This document shows positions 1 through 8,718 of a stretch of 64,000 nt of DNA, one piece after another. Position numbers and translations under genes: made by a program. The notes under the pieces are model-generated. The model had not been told where the DNA came from. It ran no database searches and saw only the letters and a list, made by a program, of their open reading frames with translations. The DNA comes from Lachnoanaerobaculum saburreum DSM 3986. Lineage in GTDB: Bacteria; Bacillota; Clostridia; Lachnospirales; Lachnospiraceae. The stretch is taken from positions 1,403,949-1,467,948 of the forward strand of contig NZ_GL622296.1 in assembly GCF_000185385.1 (NCBI RefSeq), read 5' to 3'. The stretch's first letter is position 1, and each line of letters opens with the position of its first letter.

Positions 1-61
1 TGTCTTAAGGCTATCTATTTCCCGACAGCCCCTTATAGTTTATGAATTAAAATACTTGCAA

Positions 62-1476
62 TTATTTAGTACCTATAAGTGCAGTACCACTTACATACAG
101 TGTATGTCCATTACTTATGATATTTTGTGCATTACCATGGAAGCTTGTCACATAACTGTCAGCAGTTAATGTCCAAGTGCTTGTGTCATCTAATGTAACA
201 GAAACATTTCCAACTTCAGTTGAAACGCTGATGCCGGAAGCATTGCTGATATTACCATCTATTGTACCTTCAAAATTTGAATTAGAACTTAGATTCATGG
301 TGAGAGTTGAATCATTGCCTACTTTTACTAAGCCACTGAGTTTTTGAGATGTAGCATCTAATGTAGCAATATTAGAGCCACCACTCCAACCATCTGCACA
401 AACAGAAAGTAATATATTATTGCTATCTTCATTCTGTATTGTGACATTATTTAGAGTAATGACAGCATCTGTATTTGTAACATGGAATACATGACCACTT
501 TTGCTGGTAATACTTCCACCACTCATGCTAAAGCTACTTGTGCCGCTATTTGCATCTCCGGACATTGACTGGTAAATCATAATAGTATCTAAAAAAGTAG
601 CATTACCATTTTGCTTTGTATTGTTAGCGGTAAGGTCACAGTTTTCAAGCTTTATAGAATTCAGACCCTCTATGCATACACCTTCTGAAAGATTGGATGT
701 TAATGTGGCATTAGATACAGAAATGTCTGCTGTAGAATAAATAGCCGGAGAGCCAAGACCATTTGATGTATATGTACCGCCATCTACAGTGACACTGCCA
801 CCGCCTCTATCTGTACGAATAGCAGCAGATGATTGTCCGCTTGTAGTAACATCAAGATTTGATGCTTTTGTCACACCGCCACCTGTGGTCATTATACCAC
901 CTGAACCATCTCCTGTAGTAACAATTTTTGTATCGCTAATAGTAACAGTAGTTCCATCACCGCTGGAACCATTTTGTCCACCATTACCACCATAGCTGAA
1001 TACACCATTTGAACCTTTAGCATCAGAAGTTATGTCACCACCTGTAATAGTAGTATTAGACCCATCTTTTACCAAAACTGCAGCATTCAAACCATAGAAG
1101 TTACAATTATCCCCACCATCTGAATCACCTGATTTTGTAACTGTAGGATTAGTGATAGGATAGATACATCATCAGAAGTAGAAACTAAAATAGCACTCTG
1201 ATCACTTTCACTTGAAGTATAAGTTTTGTCACTTTGAGAGTCCTTCGATGTGATTTCTGTTGCTCCACTGTAGTTAATATCTGCACTACTGCTATTACTT
1301 GGAGCACCACTGGGAGCATCTTTTCCATTCGGAGCATTTTTTGGATCTTTAGATTTTGCTGTAGTGTCTGCTGTTGTAGTTGATTCTGTCTTTGTGCTAT
1401 TTTTGTTGCAAGCGACAACACTCATTGTCATAGCAGATGCTAGTAACATAGCCATCATAAGTTTCTTTTTTCTCAT
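62..1476 (-). pseudogene. Frameshifted beta-helix / carbohydrate-binding-domain surface lipoprotein
   Basis: The N-terminal part starts at the ATG at 1476 behind an AGAGG ribosome site. It has a lipoprotein signal (Lys-rich start, hydrophobic stretch, lipobox VVAC, Cys23) and then a Ser/Thr/Lys-rich linker. The reading frame stops at 1087, but the next frame is open down to 62 and continues the same kind of sequence: short Gly/Asn/Thr-rich repeats with DGSNTTITGG- and GGSVTVDGG-like rungs typical of a right-handed beta-helix (the DUF4353/Cthe_2159-like carbohydrate-binding family). The two frames join by a one-base shift near 1155-1170, which is not a homopolymer. Whole length would be about 470 residues. 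Expected location is the outer face of the membrane or the cell wall. It may be a decayed gene, a sequencing error or a switchable adhesin. The family call is moderately sure. Confidence 0.7.
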
Positions 1477-1540
1477 ATGTACCTCTTTCAGGTATGAGTT
1501 GTGAAAGCAAATCAAAAGATTTACTTTAGAATAAGAACTG

Positions 1541-1570
1541 ATTTTACTATTTATTATGTACAGTTGTCAA
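1541..1570 (-). promoter_or_regulatory. Sigma-70-type promoter for the surface lipoprotein gene
   Basis: Read on the minus strand there is a perfect -35 TTGACA (1570-1565) and a -10 TAAAAT (1546-1541), separated by 18 bases. It lies 65 bases upstream of the ATG at 1476. This suggests the lipoprotein gene has its own promoter and is not only read through from mprF. Confidence 0.6.
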
Positions 1571-1630
1571 TTATAGTTTGAAAATTCAAAAAATATTTAA
1601 CTGTAGTTAAGATTTTACATAAGTATCTAT

Positions 1631-4213
1631 TTATATCTTTTTTATCTGCCTATTGTCTACCTTATATATTGTAAGCAAATCAAATAAAAGATTGCTGTCC
1701 TTGGGGTATGAGAGATATCTGGCTTCCCATGACGGTGAAAACTTTTCCTTATATTTTCTCAGTCCACCAAAGGAATAGAAGCGTGTTGCAAAGGTATACA
1801 CCAAAAAAGCAAGTTTTTCTTCTACAAAGCTGTGGTCATTTTGACCCACATTTGAAAGAGGTGCCATCCCAAGGTCAAAGTATACCACATCATTTTCTTT
1901 CATATAAAGAAAAATCTGTACAAACAGATAGTCCATGATTCCGTTTCTTTCAGTCAGTGGGTCATATCTCATTAAGTCTATGCTTGATTCGGTTTTGGTA
2001 TTACATACCAGAAAGTTTGCAAATGCCTGAACCTTGCCTGATTTATCCAGCACACAGGCAACAGGTGCAAGTGAGAGGTAGTCTCTGTCAAAAAATCCAA
2101 GTGAAAATCCCTTTTCCTCTCGACCTGAAAGCCAGTCATTGGAAATATTTTCAAGTTCATCCATAAATTCCTTTGAAAAAGGTGGAGACATTATCTTAAA
2201 ACTGTAGCCGCTGTTTTCACCTCTGTTTATAACGGCACGAAACTTTCTTCCCGACTTTCCTACCAGTCCGAACTCAGTCAGATTTACTTTAGCAGTTTCT
2301 CCGAATTTCATAAACTCATAGCCAAGCTCATGAAGAAGTAAAGTCAATTCCTGTCCGATTTCATAAAATAGCGGGATAAGGTTTTTTGACTCCGCCTCTT
2401 TAATAAACTCGTTAATTGCTTTCGGAAAATACTCTTTTGGTCCTATTGGATCTCCCATAACGATAACCTTACCGTCCTCTAAGGCAAACTGGAAAACAAC
2501 CAAATCTTTTTCATTTTCAATATAGTAATAGAGCAGCTTGTCATTAAGAAAGGCAAGTGAAGCATTCAGGTTTGTATTGTTAAAATTTTTAAGAAAAGTT
2601 TCAAATCTGACTTTATCAAACTTCTCTCCGAAGGAAAAATGTCTGTCCCTTGCAAATGACTCCACTACAATATAAAACAGTGCTATTATAGCAAGATAGA
2701 TAAACAGATGAAAAAAACGGTTTAAAAATATATTAAAAAAATGTACTTTTAAAGAGGTACCGTAACCTGTTCCGCCATGAAAGATAATGTAACCAAGACT
2801 TTCATGTCCTGTATTCTCACTTGAAATATACATAAGAAAGAATGTGATAATAAAGCTGCCTGCAATATATCCGATATCCTTTAACCTGTCTTCCACAGGA
2901 TAGAAAAATGATCTTCTGTCCAAATCCTCTCTCCGTAAAAACACCAAAATAATGAACAGTATAAGGTATATACTGCTAAAAACGGAGACTTCTCCAAGGT
3001 TTATATATACCAGACTTATAAAAGACATTATAGCAGCAAATCCAAGTGCAAACTGTGAGCGTCGCTTCAGCAGTCTTCCAAGCAGGAAAAACAAGCTGCC
3101 AAGTAAAAAGCTTGGAAACTGAAACAGAAGCTGACCATGTATAGGGTCCATCTTGCCTATAATAGGTATAGAATGTATCTGATCAGGAAGTATGGCGGTT
3201 GCCATCAAAAAAAATCCGAAAAAGTTTGACATAAAGTGGCTTACACTCTGCTTTATCAGCTTTGAAAGTTTTTTTGGAATACCTGAAAACTTATCATTGA
3301 TTTGACCGCCCATACTTTTTAAAAATAATATAAGTCCGATAAAAAACGGAACTATATAATAAAAAATACGAAACAGCAAAAGCCAACTTGCAGCTTCATT
3401 GTGATTTATTGACAGGTGCAAAAGTCCGCCAATCATCATCAAATCAAAGCTTCCGAGACTTCCGGGTATCATAGATACCATACCGATACATATGGAAATA
3501 AAATACAGTGGAAGTATATTTATCAAGGATATATCGTATCCAAGGGTTTTTCCAACATAGAAGAAAAATATTGAAACAAAGCTCCAGTCAAGAAGAGATG
3601 TTAATATAAGTGCAAACATTTTCTTGCCGCTTAGGTTTCCGAAGTAATCCATATTTTTTCTGGTGGAAAGTATCAGCAATATAGGAAGTATAAGTGAAGC
3701 GATGATAAGCACGAAACTATAGGGTTTCAGTGTGTCATTTTTATGTGACAGAAAAATTGAAAACACAGACAACAGTGACAGTAAAGACAGTCCTGACATA
3801 AAGTACGGCATCACCTTAGAGATGCTTTGCATTGTCTTTCCCTCTTTTTCTTTTTCACTGAAATAGCTGTAGCGAAGTCCCACATCTACAATTCCGGCAA
3901 ATCCTATAAGATTGTTCAGACTGTTAATAGTCCAGCTGTTTTCTATAAGCTTTCCGACAGAAATTTTCTTGCCGAGTTCTTTGGTCAGTATATAGTCATA
4001 CAGCACCATCGGAGATACTGCGATTATACCGAAGATAAACAGACCAAATACCTGAAGTGGTGAGAGATGCTCTATTATCTTTTTTACGACACTAAATGAT
4101 ATAGTCTTTCCGATATGGAAAAGTTCTGTAAGTACCAGAATAAGTATGGTTATAAAAAGTATACCCTTTAGGATATTTTGGTATTTTTTTAGGAATGAGA
4201 TTATACTACGCAT
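1631..4213 (-). CDS. mprF: Bifunctional phosphatidylglycerol lysyltransferase/flippase MprF
   Basis: The protein has 860 residues, the usual length for full MprF. The first ~520 residues are a chain of hydrophobic segments (the UPF0104-like flippase region). The C-terminal ~310 residues are soluble and match the DUF2156 aminoacyl-tRNA-dependent transferase domain. MprF moves lysine (or alanine) from charged tRNA to phosphatidylglycerol and flips the product to the outer leaflet, lowering negative surface charge and sensitivity to cationic peptides. The start at 4213 follows AAGGAGG at good spacing. That ribosome site lies in the end of the upstream hydrolase gene, which overlaps by 8 bases, so the two are probably translationally coupled. 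Which amino acid is transferred cannot be read from the sequence. Confidence 0.93.
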   Translation of the reverse strand: MRSIISFLKKYQNILKGILFITILILVLTELFHIGKTISFSVVKKIIEHLSPLQVFGLFIFGIIAVSPMVLYDYILTKELGKKISVGKLIENSWTINSLNNLIGFAGIVDVGLRYSYFSEKEKEGKTMQSISKVMPYFMSGLSLLSLLSVFSIFLSHKNDTLKPYSFVLIIASLILPILLILSTRKNMDYFGNLSGKKMFALILTSLLDWSFVSIFFFYVGKTLGYDISLINILPLYFISICIGMVSMIPGSLGSFDLMMIGGLLHLSINHNEAASWLLLFRIFYYIVPFFIGLILFLKSMGGQINDKFSGIPKKLSKLIKQSVSHFMSNFFGFFLMATAILPDQIHSIPIIGKMDPIHGQLLFQFPSFLLGSLFFLLGRLLKRRSQFALGFAAIMSFISLVYINLGEVSVFSSIYLILFIILVFLRREDLDRRSFFYPVEDRLKDIGYIAGSFIITFFLMYISSENTGHESLGYIIFHGGTGYGTSLKVHFFNIFLNRFFHLFIYLAIIALFYIVVESFARDRHFSFGEKFDKVRFETFLKNFNNTNLNASLAFLNDKLLYYYIENEKDLVVFQFALEDGKVIVMGDPIGPKEYFPKAINEFIKEAESKNLIPLFYEIGQELTLLLHELGYEFMKFGETAKVNLTEFGLVGKSGRKFRAVINRGENSGYSFKIMSPPFSKEFMDELENISNDWLSGREEKGFSLGFFDRDYLSLAPVACVLDKSGKVQAFANFLVCNTKTESSIDLMRYDPLTERNGIMDYLFVQIFLYMKENDVVYFDLGMAPLSNVGQNDHSFVEEKLAFLVYTFATRFYSFGGLRKYKEKFSPSWEARYLSYPKDSNLLFDLLTIYKVDNRQIKKI

Positions 4214-4925
4214 CCTGCCTCCTTGAAATATATTTAACTAATCTGTAAACAGTCTTATTAAAGTATCTGCTGTCATTCTTTGGGATATTGTGACCTTGAT
4301 TTTTTCTTTCTATAAACTTTCCTTTCGGGAAAAGTTTTGAGACAAATATACTATGGCTTCTTTTAATCATATCATACTCGCCTACCATTACAATGACCGG
4401 ATAGTCTGTATTTGCAAAGGTATCTGCCGATATATCAAGGCTTTCATGGAGCAGGGGAGATACCATAGACTTTCTTTTGAAAACCGGAAAAAATATTCCA
4501 AGAGCTTTGTACAAGTATTCTTCAAAAAAGCAGGCATATCTTGGAAGAAACTTTAAACCGTTAAACGAGATATTGCCGCTGTTTGCAATAATACCTGCCA
4601 CCCTTTTTCCATGCAACTTTGCATACTCTATTGCAAGATTGGCTCCGTCACTGTGACCTACAAGTAAGCATTTTTCTATATTCAGATATGAGAGCAACTC
4701 CTCAAGGCTGTCTGCAAGGTATGAGAAACTTACCATTGTAAGCAGGTTGCCTGATTTGCCATGCCCTAAGCTGTCAACAAAGATAAGTTTACAGTATTTA
4801 CTGAGAATTCTTTGCCTCTTAAAATATCCGCTCTCAAGGTTATTACCATGTAAGAATACAACCGGAAATCCGCTTCCTAAAATCTCATAATGTATATATT
4901 CACCGTTCTCTCGATAAAACTTCAT
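4206..4925 (-). CDS. Alpha/beta hydrolase coupled to mprF
   Basis: This 239-residue protein has the alpha/beta-hydrolase pattern: an oxyanion-hole HGNN (26-29), the nucleophile elbow GHSDG with Ser92, Asp185 in GEYD and His212 in QGHN. There is no signal peptide, so it should be cytoplasmic or membrane-attached. It overlaps mprF by 8 bases and is the first gene of that pair. In other bacteria (Pseudomonas PA0919 is the known example) a hydrolase next to an aminoacyl-phosphatidylglycerol synthase removes the amino acid from the lipid. A similar recycling role here is an inference from context only; the substrate is unknown. Confidence 0.85.
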   Translation of the reverse strand: MKFYRENGEYIHYEILGSGFPVVFLHGNNLESGYFKRQRILSKYCKLIFVDSLGHGKSGNLLTMVSFSYLADSLEELLSYLNIEKCLLVGHSDGANLAIEYAKLHGKRVAGIIANSGNISFNGLKFLPRYACFFEEYLYKALGIFFPVFKRKSMVSPLLHESLDISADTFANTDYPVIVMVGEYDMIKRSHSIFVSKLFPKGKFIERKNQGHNIPKNDSRYFNKTVYRLVKYISRRQDA

Positions 4926-4984
4926 ATCAGCACACTTTCATAGCTTTATTTATGAACAAGTTCTAGCACAATGAAACAAAAAAG

Positions 4985-5017
4985 TCAAACAAAAAAGGAC
5001 TTATATAAAAGTCCTTT
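4985..5017 (-). terminator. Intrinsic terminator after the double-cubane operon
   Basis: AAAGGACTT and AAGTCCTTT form a 9-bp perfect stem around a short AT loop (4994-5017), followed on the minus strand by TTTTTTG. It sits just after the stop of the activase gene and before the hydrolase gene, so it separates two minus-strand units. Confidence 0.8.
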
Positions 5018-5023
5018 AAATAA

Positions 5024-5809
5024 TCAGCTAAAGTTTAGTGCTCTGCCGTTTTTATGTCTAAGCGACAGGGCGGCACCTATAGCACCTGCATATCTGCCAA
5101 ATGGGTGAGTGTGGATTTTTTTATCAAGTTTAGCTGACATAAGTTCTATAAAGTATGGAGTGAAGCTAAGACCTCCTGTCAACATAACCTCACCTCTTAT
5201 ACCATGTTTTTTCGCCAAAGATACTACCTTATTGGCGACCGAGTCTATGACTCCGGCGGCTATATTTTCTCTTTTTTCACCTGAGCCTATATAGCTTATT
5301 ACTTCAGATTCCGCAAATACGGTACACATAGAGCTGATAGACAGTGCATTTCCACATGATGCAAGTGCATATAATTCGTCAAAGTCCGTGCCCAGTCTGT
5401 TTGCCATAACTTCTATAAACTTTCCTGTACCTGCTGCACATTTGTCATTCATCAAAAAGTCTTTTACCATACCGTCTTCAAGCGTAATAATCTTTGTATC
5501 CTGTCCGCCTATATCTATAACAGTACCGTCCACTCCAAACAGTGCATAAGCCCCCTTGCCATGGCAGGTTATCTCTGTGATATTTTTAGCGGCATAGTCT
5601 ACACATATTCTGCCATAACCGGTGGCTGCACAGGTCATATCTTCGTTAAAGCCTTTTTTTATAAGTTTTTGCATTATAGTTTGGGCAGTTTCCTTACTGT
5701 TCCAACCTGTCGGCATACAAAATGAGTCAAGCAACTTTTCATCATCAATAATTACAACCTTGGAAGCGGTAGAACCTATATCTATGCCTATGTAATGTTT
5801 ACAATCCAT
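5024..5809 (-). CDS. ATP-dependent activase / double-cubane cluster protein reductase
   Basis: The 261-residue product is an ASKHA-fold ATPase of the BadF/HgdC (acyl-CoA dehydratase activase) family. It has the phosphate-binding GIDIGSTASK near the N-terminus, GGQD at 101-104, and two cysteines (Cys124 in DKCAAGTGK, Cys162 in SMCTVF) that in this family hold one [4Fe-4S] cluster between two subunits. It uses ATP hydrolysis to push a low-potential electron into a partner iron-sulfur enzyme. The ATG at 5809 is preferred over the TTG at 5812 because AGAGG lies six bases upstream. The partner is the gene immediately upstream (8-11 bases away). Length and pairing match the small YjiL-type reductases rather than fused large activases. 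Confidence 0.9.
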   Translation of the reverse strand: MDCKHYIGIDIGSTASKVVIIDDEKLLDSFCMPTGWNSKETAQTIMQKLIKKGFNEDMTCAATGYGRICVDYAAKNITEITCHGKGAYALFGVDGTVIDIGGQDTKIITLEDGMVKDFLMNDKCAAGTGKFIEVMANRLGTDFDELYALASCGNALSISSMCTVFAESEVISYIGSGEKRENIAAGVIDSVANKVVSLAKKHGIRGEVMLTGGLSFTPYFIELMSAKLDKKIHTHPFGRYAGAIGAALSLRHKNGRALNFS

Positions 5810-5820
5810 CAAGATCCTCT

Positions 5821-6969
5821 TTATACAGCTATTGTTTCAAGGAATGCCTCAAGTCTGGTATTTATCTGACCTGCATCCGCCTTTGAATAGTCTGTTTCCA
5901 CCTTCAGATACGGTACTCCTTTTGCAAGCACCGCCTTTTTGATATTGTATGACTCTATAGAAAATGTGTGGCAAGCCTGAAGTATTATTTCAAGTACTCC
6001 GTCAACCTGATAATCGTCAATCATATCTGTGATAAACTTTATTCTGTTGGTGTTCGGACTCATAACGGAGCAGTTGATATTCAGATACTTTTTAGCGAGA
6101 GCCTTGGTTACAGGCAGTGTGGTATCTACTTTTTCAATCTTTTCTCTATTACTGTTGCAGGCATCAAATGCGACAACATCTGCACCAAGTTCTTCAAGGA
6201 CTTTGATAGTTTTATCTCTTACCCCGCCGTTTGGACATCCTGTTATCAATATTCTGGGTTTTCTGTTTATCTTACCTTTATAATTAGACTCCCAGTCTGC
6301 CTTAACCTCATCTATTCGTTCTCTAAGCTGCTTACAACGTTCTTCCATACTCGGTATAAAGCTCAGTGTATCAAGCTTGGTTCCAAGTTCATAGCCTGAG
6401 ATAGGAGACGGGTTCAACTTACCAAGGTCAAGATATTCAAGTACAAGGTCTCGTTCGGCATTTTTTATAAGAATTGCTTTTTTAACATCTTCTTCGGTTA
6501 TGGTGACACCATAGAAGTCTTCAAGCTTTTTCCAAAACCTTTTAATCTCAGATTCCCACATTGTAAGTGCCGCTTCATCTCTTGAAGACGGCAGCTGCAT
6601 AACATAGGTATCCTTGATGTCGTTCATAAGCTCAAACATCTTCTTTTTGCCGTCACAGGTGGTCTCACCTACTATGAAGTCAGAGAAGTAAAAGTACGGG
6701 CAGGTGTCTGTAAGTGCAAAACCGTAGCTCGCTTTGATAAGCGGGCATAGATTACTTGGCAGATGCTCCTCAGCCGCACTGATAGGTTCTTCGCTTGTAG
6801 CACAGAGTGTAACAGGGATTGCACCCGCAGCAATAATAAGTTCTGTAGGAATAAATGAGCAGTATGTTCCTACTATTTTGCCTCCATTGTCCTTGTGAGC
6901 TTTCATCTTCATAAAGCCTGATTTTCTTGCTTCAGGAAAACTCTCGAAATTTTTTGGGAGTCGTAACAT
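5821..6969 (-). CDS. Double-cubane cluster protein (2-hydroxyacyl-CoA dehydratase D superfamily)
   Basis: The 382-residue protein belongs to the HgdB/HgdC-D component superfamily. Conserved cysteines are visible at 37, 56, 75, 90 and 105, with more in ITGCPNGG, DACNSN and QACHTF. A single such subunit paired with one small activase, with no second dehydratase subunit, CoA-transferase or other pathway genes nearby, fits the DCCP/YjiM type (E. coli YjiM is almost the same length) rather than a true hydroxyacyl-CoA dehydratase. DCCPs carry an [Fe8S9] double-cubane cluster and reduce small molecules in vitro; the natural substrate is not known. The ATG at 6969 follows GGAGG at eight bases and is preferred over the ATG at 6984, which contains that site. 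Confidence 0.85.
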   Translation of the reverse strand: MLRLPKNFESFPEARKSGFMKMKAHKDNGGKIVGTYCSFIPTELIIAAGAIPVTLCATSEEPISAAEEHLPSNLCPLIKASYGFALTDTCPYFYFSDFIVGETTCDGKKKMFELMNDIKDTYVMQLPSSRDEAALTMWESEIKRFWKKLEDFYGVTITEEDVKKAILIKNAERDLVLEYLDLGKLNPSPISGYELGTKLDTLSFIPSMEERCKQLRERIDEVKADWESNYKGKINRKPRILITGCPNGGVRDKTIKVLEELGADVVAFDACNSNREKIEKVDTTLPVTKALAKKYLNINCSVMSPNTNRIKFITDMIDDYQVDGVLEIILQACHTFSIESYNIKKAVLAKGVPYLKVETDYSKADAGQINTRLEAFLETIAV

Positions 6970-7298
6970 AATGAAATCCTCCATAAAATGATGTATTTGT
7001 ATAAATTGTATATAAAATAGATAGGATTTACAATAAAAATATTAGAAATATTTATTTTCTGTATAATTAGATAGAGTTTATTTGTTTTCTCAATAGCTAT
7101 ACTTCTATTTTTAAAACTTTATATCTATACTCTTTAAAAAATATTTTATTATAAAGATATTGTAAAATAAGTATTTGTAATATTTGAAAAGTATTCTTTT
7201 ACTTAATAAAGTATTTATATTATCTTTAAAATATGATAATTTTTATCAAAGTATTAGATTAACAATATATGCAAAAGGTAGAAAATTATGCAATAAAC

Positions 7299-7332
7299 TT
7301 GACTTTTGTATATGATTTGTTAAGATTATGCT
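7299..7332 (+). promoter_or_regulatory. Probable promoter of the cyclopropane synthase gene
   Basis: TTGACT (7299-7304) is a good -35. The -10 could be TAAGAT (7321-7326, 16-base spacer) or the TATGCTATAT stretch just after it. Either choice puts transcription start before the leader hairpin at 7355-7387. Confidence 0.45.
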
Positions 7333-7354
7333 ATATTTTTGATATATAAATGAG

Positions 7355-7397
7355 GGCAATGATATATAATGGTGATTCGCCATTGCCTTTTTTGTTT
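7355..7397 (+). terminator. Leader hairpin with T-tract (attenuator-like) ahead of the cyclopropane synthase gene
   Basis: GGCAATG (7355-7361) pairs with CATTGCC (7381-7387). AATGGTG (7368-7374) can instead pair with CGCCATT (7378-7384) around a three-base loop. The two stems share CATT and exclude each other. A T6-G-T3 run follows at once. The structure lies about 50 bases before the start codon, so it is either a terminator of upstream transcription or an attenuator. Confidence 0.55.
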
Positions 7398-7445
7398 GAT
7401 ATATGATATATATTTAGATTCGGCAAAACCGTTGGAGGTATTAAA

Positions 7446-8612
7446 ATGGGATTAATAGAAAATGAATTTATAAAGTTTATGCAAAAGTTTGATGAGCATC
7501 CGTTTGAAATTACAATAAATGGAAATAAGCATATGATTGGAGAAGGGGATCCTACATTTTCTATTAAGGTAAATAAAGTACCGTCAGTTGTAGATATGCT
7601 TACAAGTACATCTATAACCTTGGGTGAAGCATATATGAACGGTGATATTGAGATAGAAGGCGACCTTTACAAGGCACTGAATATGTTTCTCGGACAGATG
7701 GGCAAGTTTTCAACTGATCAAAACAAGCTGAAGAAGCTTATCTTTACTTCACTTTCAAAGAAAAATCAGCAAAAAGAAGTTTCTTCACACTACGATATAG
7801 GAAATGACTTCTACAGTCTTTGGCTTGATGAGACTATGAGCTATTCTTGCGGATATTTCAAGAATGAAGATGATACACTTTATCAGGCACAGGTCAATAA
7901 GGTTCATCATCTTTTAGACAAGATGCATTTGAAAGAGGGTATGACAATACTTGATATAGGTTGTGGATGGGGATTTTTGCTTATTGAGGCTGCAAAGAAA
8001 TATAAGGTAAAAGGACTCGGTATCACTTTAAGTCATGAGCAGAAAGCCAAGTTTGAGCAGAAAATCAAAGAAGAAGGTCTTGAGGATTACCTTGAAGTAG
8101 AACTTATGGATTACAGAGATCTTTTAAAGACTGACAGAACATTTGACAGTATTGTCAGTGTGGGTATGCTTGAGCATGTGGGTAGAGGTAACTATGCCGA
8201 GTATTTGCAATGTGTTAAGTCTGTGCTTGTTCCGGGAGGTATATTTGTGCTTCACTTTATCAGTTCTCTTAAGGAATATCCGGGTGATGCATGGATTAAG
8301 AAATACATATTTCCGGGCGGCGTCATACCAAGTCTTCGTGAGATTATATCTGATGCCGGTGACCTAAGACTTTATACAATAGATGTGGAGAGTCTTAGAA
8401 GACATTATAATAAGACTTTGCTTTACTGGAATGCAAACTTTCAGGCTCACAGAGATGAGGTCGTTGCAATGTTTGATGAGAGGTTTGCCAGAATGTGGGA
8501 GCTGTATCTGTGTAGCTGTGCCGCTACTTTTTGGAACGGAGTTATCGATCTTCATCAGATTATATTTACAAATGATGTCAACAATGAGTTACCGATGACC
8601 AGATGGTACTGA
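7446..8612 (+). CDS. cfa: Cyclopropane-fatty-acyl-phospholipid synthase family methyltransferase
   Basis: The 388-residue protein has the family's HYDIGNDFYSLWLD (115-128), MSYSCGYF (131-138) and the S-adenosylmethionine-binding loop LDIGCGWG (169-176), plus EHVGRGNY in the catalytic half. It transfers a methylene group from SAM onto a cis double bond of acyl chains in membrane phospholipids, which makes membranes more resistant to stress. The start follows GGAGG at a good distance. It is a single-gene unit bounded by the leader hairpin upstream and a terminator after it. How it is controlled may lie in the leader hairpin. Confidence 0.92.
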   Translation: MGLIENEFIKFMQKFDEHPFEITINGNKHMIGEGDPTFSIKVNKVPSVVDMLTSTSITLGEAYMNGDIEIEGDLYKALNMFLGQMGKFSTDQNKLKKLIFTSLSKKNQQKEVSSHYDIGNDFYSLWLDETMSYSCGYFKNEDDTLYQAQVNKVHHLLDKMHLKEGMTILDIGCGWGFLLIEAAKKYKVKGLGITLSHEQKAKFEQKIKEEGLEDYLEVELMDYRDLLKTDRTFDSIVSVGMLEHVGRGNYAEYLQCVKSVLVPGGIFVLHFISSLKEYPGDAWIKKYIFPGGVIPSLREIISDAGDLRLYTIDVESLRRHYNKTLLYWNANFQAHRDEVVAMFDERFARMWELYLCSCAATFWNGVIDLHQIIFTNDVNNELPMTRWY

Positions 8613-8658
8613 TATAATAAAGGATTGCAATACAATATTTTGTTGAAAAATTGGAGTA

Positions 8659-8697
8659 AAAAACTCTCAAACCGGTTTTACCGGAATGAGAGTTTTT
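8659..8697. terminator. Bidirectional terminator between convergent genes
   Basis: AAAAACTCTC (8659-8668) pairs perfectly with GAGAGTTTTT (8688-8697) around a loop containing two CCGG boxes. A-runs and T-runs flank it on both sides, so it can end the cyclopropane synthase gene (plus) and the aldehyde dehydrogenase gene (minus). Confidence 0.85.
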
Positions 8698-8718
8698 AAC
8701 TTTTTTAAGGGTTGCGGT

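Larger units (their letters stand above)
6985..7445. other. 461-bp AT-rich divergent intergenic region
   Basis: This very AT-rich gap lies between the divergent double-cubane operon and the cyclopropane synthase gene. It has no open frame of interest. The half near 7299-7393 holds a plausible promoter and leader hairpin for the downstream gene, listed separately. The remainder should contain the promoter of the minus-strand operon, but I could not pick one convincingly from the many TA-rich hexamers. Confidence 0.7.
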
